Shown: positions 1-5,960 of the stretch, piece by piece
How the letters are laid out: every line of letters starts with the position of its first letter
Position numbering within the stretch: the first letter of the stretch is position 1
NCBI GenBank assembly: GCA_019911785.1
Contig: JAIOJM010000307.1
Span: 1-10,248, forward strand
DNA length: 10,248 bases
Source of the DNA: Sulfuricella sp.
Lineage (GTDB): Bacteria > Pseudomonadota > Gammaproteobacteria > Burkholderiales > Sulfuricellaceae
Direction of reading: 5' to 3'
Notes under the pieces: generated by a model
What the model was told of the DNA's origin: nothing
Databases searched by the model: none
The model's input: only the letters and a program-made list of their open reading frames with translations
Made by a program: the position numbers and the translations under genes

Positions 1-25
1 GCCCGCCCCGAGGGGCGGGCGCTAC
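1..25 (-). CRISPR. Leader-proximal CRISPR repeat, cut by the window edge
   Basis: Read on the minus strand, bases 25 to 1 begin GTAGCGCCCG and run into a perfect 9-bp palindrome (bases 1-9 pair with 12-20). This is the layout of a type I-C repeat: a GT start followed by a GC-rich stem. It lies downstream of cas2, where a I-C array is expected. A 37-nt element at 5924-5960 matches these 25 bases at 20 positions and carries the missing GAAAC-type tail, which supports the reading. The repeat's 3' part and all spacers lie outside the window. A rho-independent terminator is the main alternative, but no T-run follows on the plus strand, and the minus-strand flank is not visible. Confidence 0.8.
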
Positions 26-76
26 TCTGCGGCTGTAACCTTCCATTGCGAAAAGCTTATTTCTGGATTGGGCGCG

Positions 77-104
77 AACCTTGGCGCGCCGCGTCGCCAA
101 GGTT
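77..104. repeat. Leader hairpin with 10-bp perfect arms
   Basis: AACCTTGGCG at 77-86 is the exact reverse complement of bases 95-104, separated by 8 bases (CGCCGCGT). No T-run follows on either strand, so it does not look like a standard intrinsic terminator for the cas operon. In the leader it could be a protein-binding dyad or an RNA hairpin in the pre-crRNA 5' region. Confidence 0.7.
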
Positions 105-129
105 GGGTTTGGTAAAAACAAGAGAAAGA

Positions 130-158
130 ATAATCCATAAGCTTCAATACGTTGTCAT
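130..158 (-). promoter_or_regulatory. Candidate sigma-70 promoter for the CRISPR array
   Basis: On the minus strand ATGACA (158-153, five of six consensus bases) is followed after exactly 17 bases by GATTAT (135-130, four of six). Transcription would start near base 123, about 100 bases before the first repeat, which suits a pre-crRNA promoter in the leader. The -10 hexamer overlaps the inverted box at 132-148. The match was found by eye and is only moderate. Confidence 0.35.
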
Positions 159-203
159 GTCCGCGAAACTACTGGGTTTGCGCCATAGCTAAGGGTTCGC
201 ATT

Positions 204-494
204 TCATGCCAGCAACGGCCCCTCGAAATCCACCGCACGAAAACAACCGTACTCCCTGACATGTAGCCGCGTGGGTTCGGTGATGCGATAGATACGCAAA
301 TTGTCCTCCTCTTTGTTGATTTCTTCCAGCAGCTTTCTTTCCAGCTCCTCGAAGCGGAGCAAATCCACTTGGCATTCGAAGACCGATTTCTGTACCCGCT
401 GGCCGATTCCTTCGCAGAGCTTTGCCACTCTGCGCAAACGCCGCCGGCCTTCTCGGGTTTCGGTAGAAACGTCATAGGTGACGATGACGAGCAT
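204..494 (-). CDS. cas2: Cas2, adaptation endonuclease-fold protein
   Basis: This 96-residue protein has the normal Cas2 length. It opens with LVIVTYDVS, the first beta strand of the ferredoxin-like fold, with the conserved Asp at residue 8. The segment [20 protein letters not shown] (17-36) and the following VFECQVD strand (38-44) are typical of Cas2 from I-C loci. Cas2 dimers bridge two Cas1 dimers in the complex that inserts new spacers at the leader end of the array. The ATG lies two bases after the cas1 stop codon and has no strong Shine-Dalgarno, so it is probably translated by coupling to cas1. It is the last cas gene before the leader. Confidence 0.96.
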   Translation of the reverse strand: MLVIVTYDVSTETREGRRRLRRVAKLCEGIGQRVQKSVFECQVDLLRFEELERKLLEEINKEEDNLRIYRITEPTRLHVREYGCFRAVDFEGPLLA

Positions 495-496
495 AG

Positions 497-1534
497 TTAT
501 TTGGCAAGGAACGGCAAATAACCTTCCATCTCGCCGCGCACCGTGCGGGCGAGTAGGCGCGCCTGGAGCAGGGGCACGAGGCCGAGAGGCATTTTGCTAT
601 CCAATAGGGGATGCGTAATTTCCTCCTGCTTGCGTTCTTGATAGGCCACGATAACGGTTTTACGGGCTTCGTCTTCCAGTTGCACCGCGCCGCCCTCCCG
701 CTCGTGGAAATCTTTTTCGCTGACCTGTCCACGGTTCACTAAAGTGAGCGCCAGCCGGTCGGCGAAGAGTGCGCGGAATTCTTCCATGAGGTCGAGGGCA
801 AGTGCCGCCCGTCCCGGACGCACAGCATGAAGGAAACCCAATTGAGGATCGAGGCCAACGGCCTCCAGCGCCGAGCGGCAGTCGTTCATGAGCATGGAAT
901 AAAGGAAGGAGATCAGGGCATTGAAGCGGTCGCGGGGCGGGCGGCGGGTGCGCCCGTCCATGGCGAAAGCGGGGCGCACATCCCGGCGCACCAAGGCTGG
1001 CATAGCCTCGAAATAGGTCTTGGCGGCATCGCCTTCCACGCCGCGCAGGGCGTCGAGATCGGCGGCCTCGACAGCCGCCCGCAATGAGGCGGCAAGATGA
1101 TCGGCGGCGGCACGCAGGATTTGGGCGTCTTCATCTTCATTGGCGTCCCGCGCACCGCGCTGCAAGACGTTACGGCTGTTCTTGATCTTGCCTGCGATGA
1201 TGGTTCGGGCGGTTTCCAGGGCAAAGGCGGGGGTGCTCGCCTGTTGGTGCTGGGCCTGCCGTAGCAGGATGTTGCCGCTCACCGGCCCTTCCAGCCGAGC
1301 CTTGAAGCGTCCATTACCCGTCAGCAACACCAGACTGATGCCTTCATCGGCGCAGCGGTGCATCAGTGCGGGAGAAAGCATGATGTTACCCAGGCAAACC
1401 AAACTACCCAGATGATGCAGCGGCACCTGCAATTTCTTCACGTGCTCCACATCCACCCGCACCGTGTCATTCTCCAGATGAAGATAGGAGTTCGGCGTCA
1501 TGACATAAAGGGTATTGAGAATCTGGCGCGCCAT
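497..1534 (-). CDS. cas1: Cas1, CRISPR integrase (type I-C)
   Basis: This is a 345-residue Cas1, the metal-dependent integrase that captures prespacers and joins them into the array with Cas2 and Cas4. The expected active-site residues are visible: Glu167 in RGVEGDA, His236 in [10 protein letters not shown] and Asp248 in ALDLMEEFR. An N-terminal beta-rich domain (about 1-85) precedes the helical catalytic domain. GGAGG at 1549-1545 lies ten bases before the ATG, a usable ribosome binding site. The gene starts two bases after the cas4 stop and ends two bases before cas2. The length and the C-terminal [14 protein letters not shown] region are normal for the I-C group, and no damage is seen. Confidence 0.97.
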   Translation of the reverse strand: MARQILNTLYVMTPNSYLHLENDTVRVDVEHVKKLQVPLHHLGSLVCLGNIMLSPALMHRCADEGISLVLLTGNGRFKARLEGPVSGNILLRQAQHQQASTPAFALETARTIIAGKIKNSRNVLQRGARDANEDEDAQILRAAADHLAASLRAAVEAADLDALRGVEGDAAKTYFEAMPALVRRDVRPAFAMDGRTRRPPRDRFNALISFLYSMLMNDCRSALEAVGLDPQLGFLHAVRPGRAALALDLMEEFRALFADRLALTLVNRGQVSEKDFHEREGGAVQLEDEARKTVIVAYQERKQEEITHPLLDSKMPLGLVPLLQARLLARTVRGEMEGYLPFLAK

Positions 1535-1536
1535 TT

Positions 1537-2169
1537 TTACGTTGCCTCCGGCTCAAACAAGGTTTCCAGCAAAACATGCCGCATTGCACGCGCAGCGACA
1601 GCCTGCGGCTGGCAGATTTCCTTCAGCGAACACTCCTTGCAGCGCGCATCGTTGACCGGGGGCGGCAACTTGCCGGAATCCATCATGGCGCGGATGGCGT
1701 TCACGGTCTCTTCCACCTTGTCGCGCAATTCTTGCGTAATCACCACCTCACGCCTGCGCCGCGAACCGTGGTGGTAAATCGCACCATGCGTGACGACCTT
1801 GCCGGTCATCTCTTCCAGACACATCGCCTGCGCGGCAAGCTGGATGTCATCGTTGCCCCATTTCTTGCGCGACCCGTGCTTGTATTCCACCGGATAGGGT
1901 GTTCCGTCAGGAAAAATTTCCACAACGTCCGCCCTGCCCACCAGCCCCAGCCTGTCAGACCACAGGGGCAATGCCGTCTCCAGCCGACGACCTTCTAGCG
2001 CTTCGTGCCGGGTAGCATCGACCCGTTCATGCTCCGCTGTACCGCGCGCCGTATGGATGTTGTCCGCAAAATCTCCTTCCATAAAAATCAGACCGCAGCG
2101 GCGCGGGCAGTAGGCGTACTGGTTGAGCGCGGAAATGGAAGTAGCTTCGTCGTTCACAATTTTTTCCAT
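1537..2169 (-). CDS. cas4: Cas4, RecB-like Fe-S nuclease of spacer acquisition
   Basis: This 210-residue Cas4 trims prespacer ends and helps choose PAM-adjacent, correctly oriented prespacers together with Cas1. The four cysteines that hold the 4Fe-4S cluster are present: Cys21 in YAYCPRRC, and Cys177, Cys180 and Cys186 in the C-terminal ARCKECSLKEIC motif. The RecB-type nuclease residues are visible as His47, Asp81 (GRADVV) and Glu95-x-Lys97 (PVEYKHG), with the following motif near Gln110-Gln114. The ATG at 2169 was chosen because residues from about 10 onward match the family start. No strong Shine-Dalgarno is visible. It lies ten bases after the broken HicB-like gene and two bases before cas1. 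Confidence 0.96.
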   Translation of the reverse strand: MEKIVNDEATSISALNQYAYCPRRCGLIFMEGDFADNIHTARGTAEHERVDATRHEALEGRRLETALPLWSDRLGLVGRADVVEIFPDGTPYPVEYKHGSRKKWGNDDIQLAAQAMCLEEMTGKVVTHGAIYHHGSRRRREVVITQELRDKVEETVNAIRAMMDSGKLPPPVNDARCKECSLKEICQPQAVAARAMRHVLLETLFEPEAT

Positions 2170-2179
2170 TCAGCCGAAA

Positions 2180-2374
2180 TTACTCTTCTCGCGAGAAATG
2201 CAGGCGGATAAAACTGGGGGTTTTGCCTTCATCGAAGTGGCAATGCACCGCATCGCGCACCTACCCATGCAGCAAGTGGATGTCGTCCCCCTCGGTAAAG
2301 ATATCCGCCCCCACCGCGCGAGCGATATAACCACCCTCCGAAACTTCTTCAACGATAAAGTGGATTTCTGTCAT
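2180..2374 (-). pseudogene. HicB-like small protein gene with an in-frame amber codon
   Basis: Reading from the ATG at 2374, the frame gives [15 protein letters not shown], then a segment containing ARAVGADIFTEGDD, then TAG at codon 38 (2263-2261). It continues in the same frame with VRDAVHCHFDEGKTPSFI to a TAA at 2182-2180. Both halves match one small family of about 65-70 residues. That family is often misnamed '2-oxoisovalerate dehydrogenase E1 beta' and resembles HicB/DUF1902 antitoxins, with a single beta-rich domain and no DNA-binding tail. Intact relatives, as I recall them, have Gln or a similar residue before VRDAV, so one CAG to TAG change would explain the stop. The ATG overlaps the cas7 stop as ATGA, so the gene sits inside the operon. 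No HicA-type toxin gene is visible beside it. A sequencing error cannot be excluded. Confidence 0.75.
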
Positions 2375-3384
2375 TTCGCAGTTTCCGTTTTTATCAAGCA
2401 GCTATTGTCATCGTCCCACGCCCAGAGTTCCACACCCTTCGGTATACGGGAAGCGTGAACGGCAACATCATAATCCGAGAATGCGCGCGGAGAGCCGGTC
2501 AGCCCCGCGCGGTGACCGATTTCGATGATGGGGTTTCCGGCCTTGCGATCAGGGGTGGAAAAATCCAGCAGCCGCTGGGCTGGCGCACAGCCGAGTATGG
2601 CTTGGCGCACACGCTGGGTTTGGTCGCTGTCGGTGCCGACATGCTTGAACACATACAGGCCCCGGCAGGACATGACCCCCTTGCTGGCCGAGCGGTCGTG
2701 ATCCCACATGCCTTTCAGCGCGGCCCACAGGTGGGTGAGGTCGTCATCCGAAAAAACCGTATCTGCCGCAAGATTGGCGGAAACAAAGCCTTTGGCGACA
2801 TAGAGGCCGTAGGGGATCAGCGCCTTGCGACCCATGGTGCGGAGCTTGTCTTCTTCCTGCTCGCTTTCCCATTTCTCGTAGTCCGCTACGGACTTGGCGC
2901 CGGGGACTTTCTCGGCCACAGCCATGCGGGTAATCGACGCATCCATTGGCAGAATGGGGTCTACAGATCGCGAGAAAGCTACCTGTACCGGGCCACGCAC
3001 CTGACCTGCATTGGCGCCGGTGGACATGACTGCGCCGAAGGTGCGCACATCAAAGAATTGTTGGCACATCCAGTTGCGAGCATTCCCAACTTGTACCCGG
3101 TTTCCTCCCCCGGCGGGAGCGCCGCCCGTCACTTCATGCGCCGCTGTAATCGGCTTGTTCAGATTGGTGGCGTGCTCAATAAAGATGGCATTGGGCGCTT
3201 CATTGCCGAAGGCCACCTGAATGTAGTTGCGCACCCGGCGCTTGATAGCCACGTCGGAAACCAGTCCGTGCATGTCTTCCGGGTCGATGCGGGGAGAGTT
3301 CCCGGCATCCGGGTCGCCGTTCGGATTGCCATTTTCACAGTCGAAGAGATAGAGGAATTCATAGCGGTTCTGAATGGCAGTCAT
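2371..3384 (-). CDS. cas7: Cas7 (Csd2), Cascade backbone subunit, type I-C
   Basis: This 337-residue Csd2-type Cas7 would polymerise along the crRNA spacer as the Cascade backbone. The N-terminal RRM-like strand [19 protein letters not shown] (8-26) and the nearby [17 protein letters not shown] (39-55) are strong family marks. So is [18 protein letters not shown] (about 126-143). The protein is somewhat longer than the 280-300 residues usual for the family, but no frameshift is evident. Its ATG overlaps the cas8c stop by one base (TAATG), with AAGGAG at 3397-3392 as ribosome binding site. This site and the overlap favour high translation, as a multi-copy subunit needs. Its stop overlaps the start of the small HicB-like gene. 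Confidence 0.96.
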   Translation of the reverse strand: MTAIQNRYEFLYLFDCENGNPNGDPDAGNSPRIDPEDMHGLVSDVAIKRRVRNYIQVAFGNEAPNAIFIEHATNLNKPITAAHEVTGGAPAGGGNRVQVGNARNWMCQQFFDVRTFGAVMSTGANAGQVRGPVQVAFSRSVDPILPMDASITRMAVAEKVPGAKSVADYEKWESEQEEDKLRTMGRKALIPYGLYVAKGFVSANLAADTVFSDDDLTHLWAALKGMWDHDRSASKGVMSCRGLYVFKHVGTDSDQTQRVRQAILGCAPAQRLLDFSTPDRKAGNPIIEIGHRAGLTGSPRAFSDYDVAVHASRIPKGVELWAWDDDNSCLIKTETAK

Positions 3385-3770
3385 TAGTTTTCTCCTTGAG
3401 CGGTTTCGTTGGTTTTCTTGCCCGCACGCAGTGCGGCGAGTTGTTGGTAGTAGCCGAGGGCGAACAGCCCTTGGCCGTTGAGGTCGAGAATACGCGGCGC
3501 GCCGTCGCCCAGGCGCCCCATCACGTCGGCGATCTGGTTCTCGTACCAGTACGCTAAGCCACCTTCAAGCTTGCCCAGGTGGTTGCGCGCATTACTCGCC
3601 AAACGCCCGATAATCAGCCCCGGTGTCTGGCTGGCGGCTGCGTAGTAGCGCTGCACCACGCCCGCGCCCACATCGCCCAATGCGGCGTGTTGCAGGCTGG
3701 AAAGGATGGCGAGCAGCCGCCCGCAGTGGTAAGCGGGCGCGGGGTGTTCGGGGTTGAGATAGGCAGTCAT
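3384..3770 (-). CDS. cas11c: Cas11c, small Cascade subunit from an internal start in cas8c
   Basis: An in-frame ATG at Met457 of cas8c would yield a 128-residue protein starting [20 protein letters not shown], mostly alanine- and leucine-rich and probably helical. It is preceded by AGGAGGTGA (3786-3778), perfectly complementary to the 16S rRNA tail, seven bases from the ATG. Such a site in the middle of a coding region is unlikely by chance. In type I-C systems the small subunit is known to be produced by internal initiation within cas8c, with a size near 120-130 residues, so position and length agree. Two copies would line the belly of the Cascade complex. The claim rests on the start signal and family knowledge; no separate gene exists. 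Confidence 0.88.
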   Translation of the reverse strand: MTAYLNPEHPAPAYHCGRLLAILSSLQHAALGDVGAGVVQRYYAAASQTPGLIIGRLASNARNHLGKLEGGLAYWYENQIADVMGRLGDGAPRILDLNGQGLFALGYYQQLAALRAGKKTNETAQGEN

Positions 3771-5138
3771 GGTTTGGTCACCTCCTGGTTTGAGTCGAAC
3801 GAAATAGGCTTTGATAAGCCCCATACGGGCGTGGCTGAACGGGGGCTGGCCTTTATCCACCAGATCGGTGCGAAAGCGCGCCAGTGCTTGCACCATCAGT
3901 GGTTGCGGGATAGGCAGGCGCTGCACCGCCACTTTCCACAATGTGGCGGCGGTGGGTGCGGGCAAGTCCTTGAGCTCGCGCACCAGAGCCCCACACACTG
4001 CCATGAACTTGGGATCGTGGGCTTGACCTTTGCCGTCGCGAGCAACAATGGCGAGGTCGGCAAACCACGATTCGACGTTACGCACCAAATCCTCGAAACG
4101 TCCTTCCATCCAGTCGCGCACCATCACCCGCCCGGATGCGCCGGAGAGGGTCAGTGCGTAATAATGGTTGTCGCCCAAATCGCCCCGCTCGCCGCTATGG
4201 ATGGATGCCAGCAGACGGCGCGCTGCCGCCAATGCCGCCGCTTCGGTCTGTTCCGGCGATTCGAAGCCGTTCAACCATTCCAGCGGGTCGTCCTGCTGAG
4301 CAATATGTTCCTTGAACCAGTGCACCACCAGCGCGTTGGAGAGCTTGCGGGAACGGTTGCGTATCAAATCGTTGAGGCCATCCACGTATTTCTGGGCAGC
4401 CTCGGCACTCATGGCGGCATTGGCCGATTGATCCAAACCGAATGAACCGAAAGCCGCTTTGTCGAAACCGACCATCACGTCGCCCGTACCCAAGCCACCG
4501 ACACCGGATAGCCCGGTGATCTTCGGATGGGTGGGCAGGGGCTGGATGGCCTCGCCCGTCAGCAAGCAAACCATCGCGCCGTCGCCAACGTTGCAGGAAG
4601 AGAGTGGGGAATCGTGTGAATCGCCGCCCATGTCCGCTTTGCGCCATTCGCGCCACCATGCCTGAACGGTTTTGTCCTCGCGCGGATCAATGCCATCCAT
4701 CCGCCAGCCCAGCCAGTCAGCGGGTTTGGCTTTGTGTTGGGCCAGCGCGTCGCGAAGCTCCGAAAGCCTGGTATCGTCTTCCAGCACACTTGCAAGCGGA
4801 ATGAGCGCGGGAATCGAGCCCGAAGCCTTGCGCAGCATGTCTACGAAAAATCGGTGCTTCTCCTCGGCACCGGCGATTTTCTTGGCCTCTTCATTGGCTT
4901 TGAACAGAAGCGCCACCGTTTGCACTGTTTCCACCAGAAAATGGGACTTACCGCCCGCATTCATGCCGTGCATGTCCGGGCAACGAGCTTGCATCGCCCC
5001 GCGCTTGCCATCGCCCAGCGGCAGCACGTTGAGAAAGCGTCCATCGGAGGTCAGTTCGACGCACCAGCGCACCTCGCGGGATTTGAAACCGGGTTCGGGG
5101 TCGAGTCTGTTTCCGTAATCCAACAGTGCTTGCAGCAT
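3384..5138 (-). CDS. cas8c: Cas8c (Csd1), Cascade large subunit
   Basis: This 584-residue Csd1-family protein is the I-C large subunit, which reads the PAM and opens target DNA, and it defines the subtype. Family marks include [19 protein letters not shown] (25-43), MVCLLTGE (189-196), THPKITGL (203-210) and [16 protein letters not shown] (229-244). GGAGG at 5151-5147 lies eight bases before the ATG, and the gene starts two bases after the cas5c stop. The last 128 residues, from Met457, form a separately started small subunit (see cas11c). The full length is normal for Csd1. Confidence 0.96.
   Translation of the reverse strand: MLQALLDYGNRLDPEPGFKSREVRWCVELTSDGRFLNVLPLGDGKRGAMQARCPDMHGMNAGGKSHFLVETVQTVALLFKANEEAKKIAGAEEKHRFFVDMLRKASGSIPALIPLASVLEDDTRLSELRDALAQHKAKPADWLGWRMDGIDPREDKTVQAWWREWRKADMGGDSHDSPLSSCNVGDGAMVCLLTGEAIQPLPTHPKITGLSGVGGLGTGDVMVGFDKAAFGSFGLDQSANAAMSAEAAQKYVDGLNDLIRNRSRKLSNALVVHWFKEHIAQQDDPLEWLNGFESPEQTEAAALAAARRLLASIHSGERGDLGDNHYYALTLSGASGRVMVRDWMEGRFEDLVRNVESWFADLAIVARDGKGQAHDPKFMAVCGALVRELKDLPAPTAATLWKVAVQRLPIPQPLMVQALARFRTDLVDKGQPPFSHARMGLIKAYFVRLKPGGDQTMTAYLNPEHPAPAYHCGRLLAILSSLQHAALGDVGAGVVQRYYAAASQTPGLIIGRLASNARNHLGKLEGGLAYWYENQIADVMGRLGDGAPRILDLNGQGLFALGYYQQLAALRAGKKTNETAQGEN
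3778..3786 (-). promoter_or_regulatory. Strong internal ribosome binding site for cas11c
   Basis: The minus strand reads AGGAGGTGA at 3786-3778, a nine-base perfect match to the anti-Shine-Dalgarno sequence, seven bases before the internal ATG at 3770. It is the best ribosome binding site seen among the cas genes here, stronger than those of cas8c (GGAGG) and cas7 (AAGGAG). That agrees with a need for extra copies of the small subunit. Confidence 0.88.
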
Positions 5139-5140
5139 GG

Positions 5141-5911
5141 TTATGGCCTCCCCGGCTTTTTCACCGCCGCGCTGTCGAACGGCGGAACTTCCAGTACGCC
5201 GTTACAAATGTGCGCGTCAAATAGCGTGATGAAGGGCTTGGCATTGTCCTTGACCGCATCCCTGCGCAGGTCGAACACATCGTAGAGCATGAAGCCCAGA
5301 TGCTGATCGAGGGCAGCGGGCGACTGAACATTTGCTCCCGGCGATTCGAGATATTCAAAAAACGCGGGAAACTCGCGGCAACCGAAATAAGGTTGCTGAA
5401 AGCATTTACCCTGCTTGGCGCGGCGCTCGAACTGGCTGTTGAATTTGCCATAATCATGGGCGAAGCCGGACTTGGGAACGATTTGTGCGGTGATACGGTA
5501 GCGCACGTTCTTGAGCGCCATGGTCTGGCGTTGGGTGCGACCTTTCTGGTCGGTGCCGAGTTCATCCTTGCCGCCATCCGCCCATATTGGTTGGGGTTGC
5601 TCGCGCCCTTCCATCCACGCTTTGAGGGTGCGTTCTGCAGGGACCTTGTCTTTCACCTCATTGCGCCGCAAGGCAATGTAGCGCGGCAACTCCAATATTT
5701 CGATGCGCATCACCTGCCAGTGAAAATAGGGGCGCATGACGCTTTCTTTGCCCTGCTTTTCCCGGATGCCGTCCCAGTAAATCGCGTCGAAAATGCCGCG
5801 CGCCGCCGATGGGGTAATGACCGGGTAGGAAAAGCGTTCGACTTTCATTTCGGGACGGGTAAAGCAGGCGAGGTCGCCCCAGACTTCCAAAGTGTGTATG
5901 CCGTTGGCCAT
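5141..5911 (-). CDS. cas5c: Cas5c (Cas5d), Cascade subunit and pre-crRNA endonuclease
   Basis: This 256-residue Cas5c starts with a beta strand LEVWGDLACF and the typical CFTRPEMKVERFSYPVITPS (16-35) and SAARGIFDAIYW (35-46) segments. In type I-C there is no Cas6; Cas5c cuts each repeat at the 3' base of its stem, leaves an 11-nt 5' handle and stays bound to it. Tyr45 corresponds to the family's catalytic Tyr and Lys156 to its Lys. The His that normally follows the Lys is replaced by Phe157 (DYGKFNSQF). The C-terminal CFQQPYFGCREFPAFFEYL (170-188) is also diagnostic. AAGGAGG (5922-5916) lies only four bases from the ATG, and a CRISPR-repeat-like element ends two bases before that site. Confidence 0.95.
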   Translation of the reverse strand: MANGIHTLEVWGDLACFTRPEMKVERFSYPVITPSAARGIFDAIYWDGIREKQGKESVMRPYFHWQVMRIEILELPRYIALRRNEVKDKVPAERTLKAWMEGREQPQPIWADGGKDELGTDQKGRTQRQTMALKNVRYRITAQIVPKSGFAHDYGKFNSQFERRAKQGKCFQQPYFGCREFPAFFEYLESPGANVQSPAALDQHLGFMLYDVFDLRRDAVKDNAKPFITLFDAHICNGVLEVPPFDSAAVKKPGRP

Positions 5912-5923
5912 GTGCCCTCCTTA

Positions 5924-5960
5924 GTTTCAGTCCTCGCCGGCCCCATAGGGCGGGCGCCAC
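5924..5960 (-). repeat. Solitary CRISPR-repeat-like element between cas3 and cas5c
   Basis: Read on the minus strand, 37 bases from 5960 to 5924 start GTGGCGCCCG and end GAGGACTGAAAC. The first 25 match the array repeat at 1-25 in 20 positions, and the tail matches the ATTGAAAC ending usual for I-C repeats except for one base. Repeat bases 5-13 can pair with 18-26 with one C-C mismatch and a 4-nt loop, the same register as in the array repeat. The stem ends exactly 11 bases before the repeat end, the length of a I-C crRNA handle. The first base is also the last base of the cas3 stop codon, and the cas5c ribosome binding site starts two bases after the end. Confidence 0.82.

Larger units (their letters stand above)
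26..203 (-). promoter_or_regulatory. CRISPR leader region between cas2 and the array
   Basis: This stretch of about 178 bp lies between the cas2 stop codon and the first repeat and contains no convincing gene. It includes an A-rich tract near 111-134, a hairpin with perfect 10-bp arms (77-86 and 95-104, 8-nt loop), and an outer pair of inverted boxes. The outer boxes are AAGCTTAT at 53-60 and its complement at 137-144, flanked by matching ATTG and GGATT blocks. Leaders carry the promoter for the pre-crRNA and the signals that direct spacer insertion to the first repeat. Assigning those roles here rests on position, not on a recognised leader motif. Confidence 0.65.

Noticed and set aside
1..20. 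The perfect GC-rich palindrome as an intrinsic terminator
   Set aside because: There is no T-run on the plus-strand side, and the bases match the repeat-like element at 5924-5960, so a CRISPR repeat explains it better.
2261..2263. The amber codon as programmed read-through or a special amino acid
   Set aside because: Nothing nearby, such as a hairpin or a pyrrolysine gene context, supports recoding; a single point change in a small gene is simpler.
2170..2352. A 60-codon minus-strand frame directly before cas4
   Set aside because: It is a shadow of the HicB-like pseudogene in another frame; its translation is Arg- and Cys-rich and matches nothing, while the pseudogene frame gives a coherent family match.
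2455..3387. A 310-codon open frame on the plus strand opposite cas7
   Set aside because: It lies wholly antisense to a well-supported cas7, shows no recognisable domain and is explained by GC-rich codon structure. The same holds for 3579-4445 opposite cas8c and 5300-6031 opposite cas5c and cas3.
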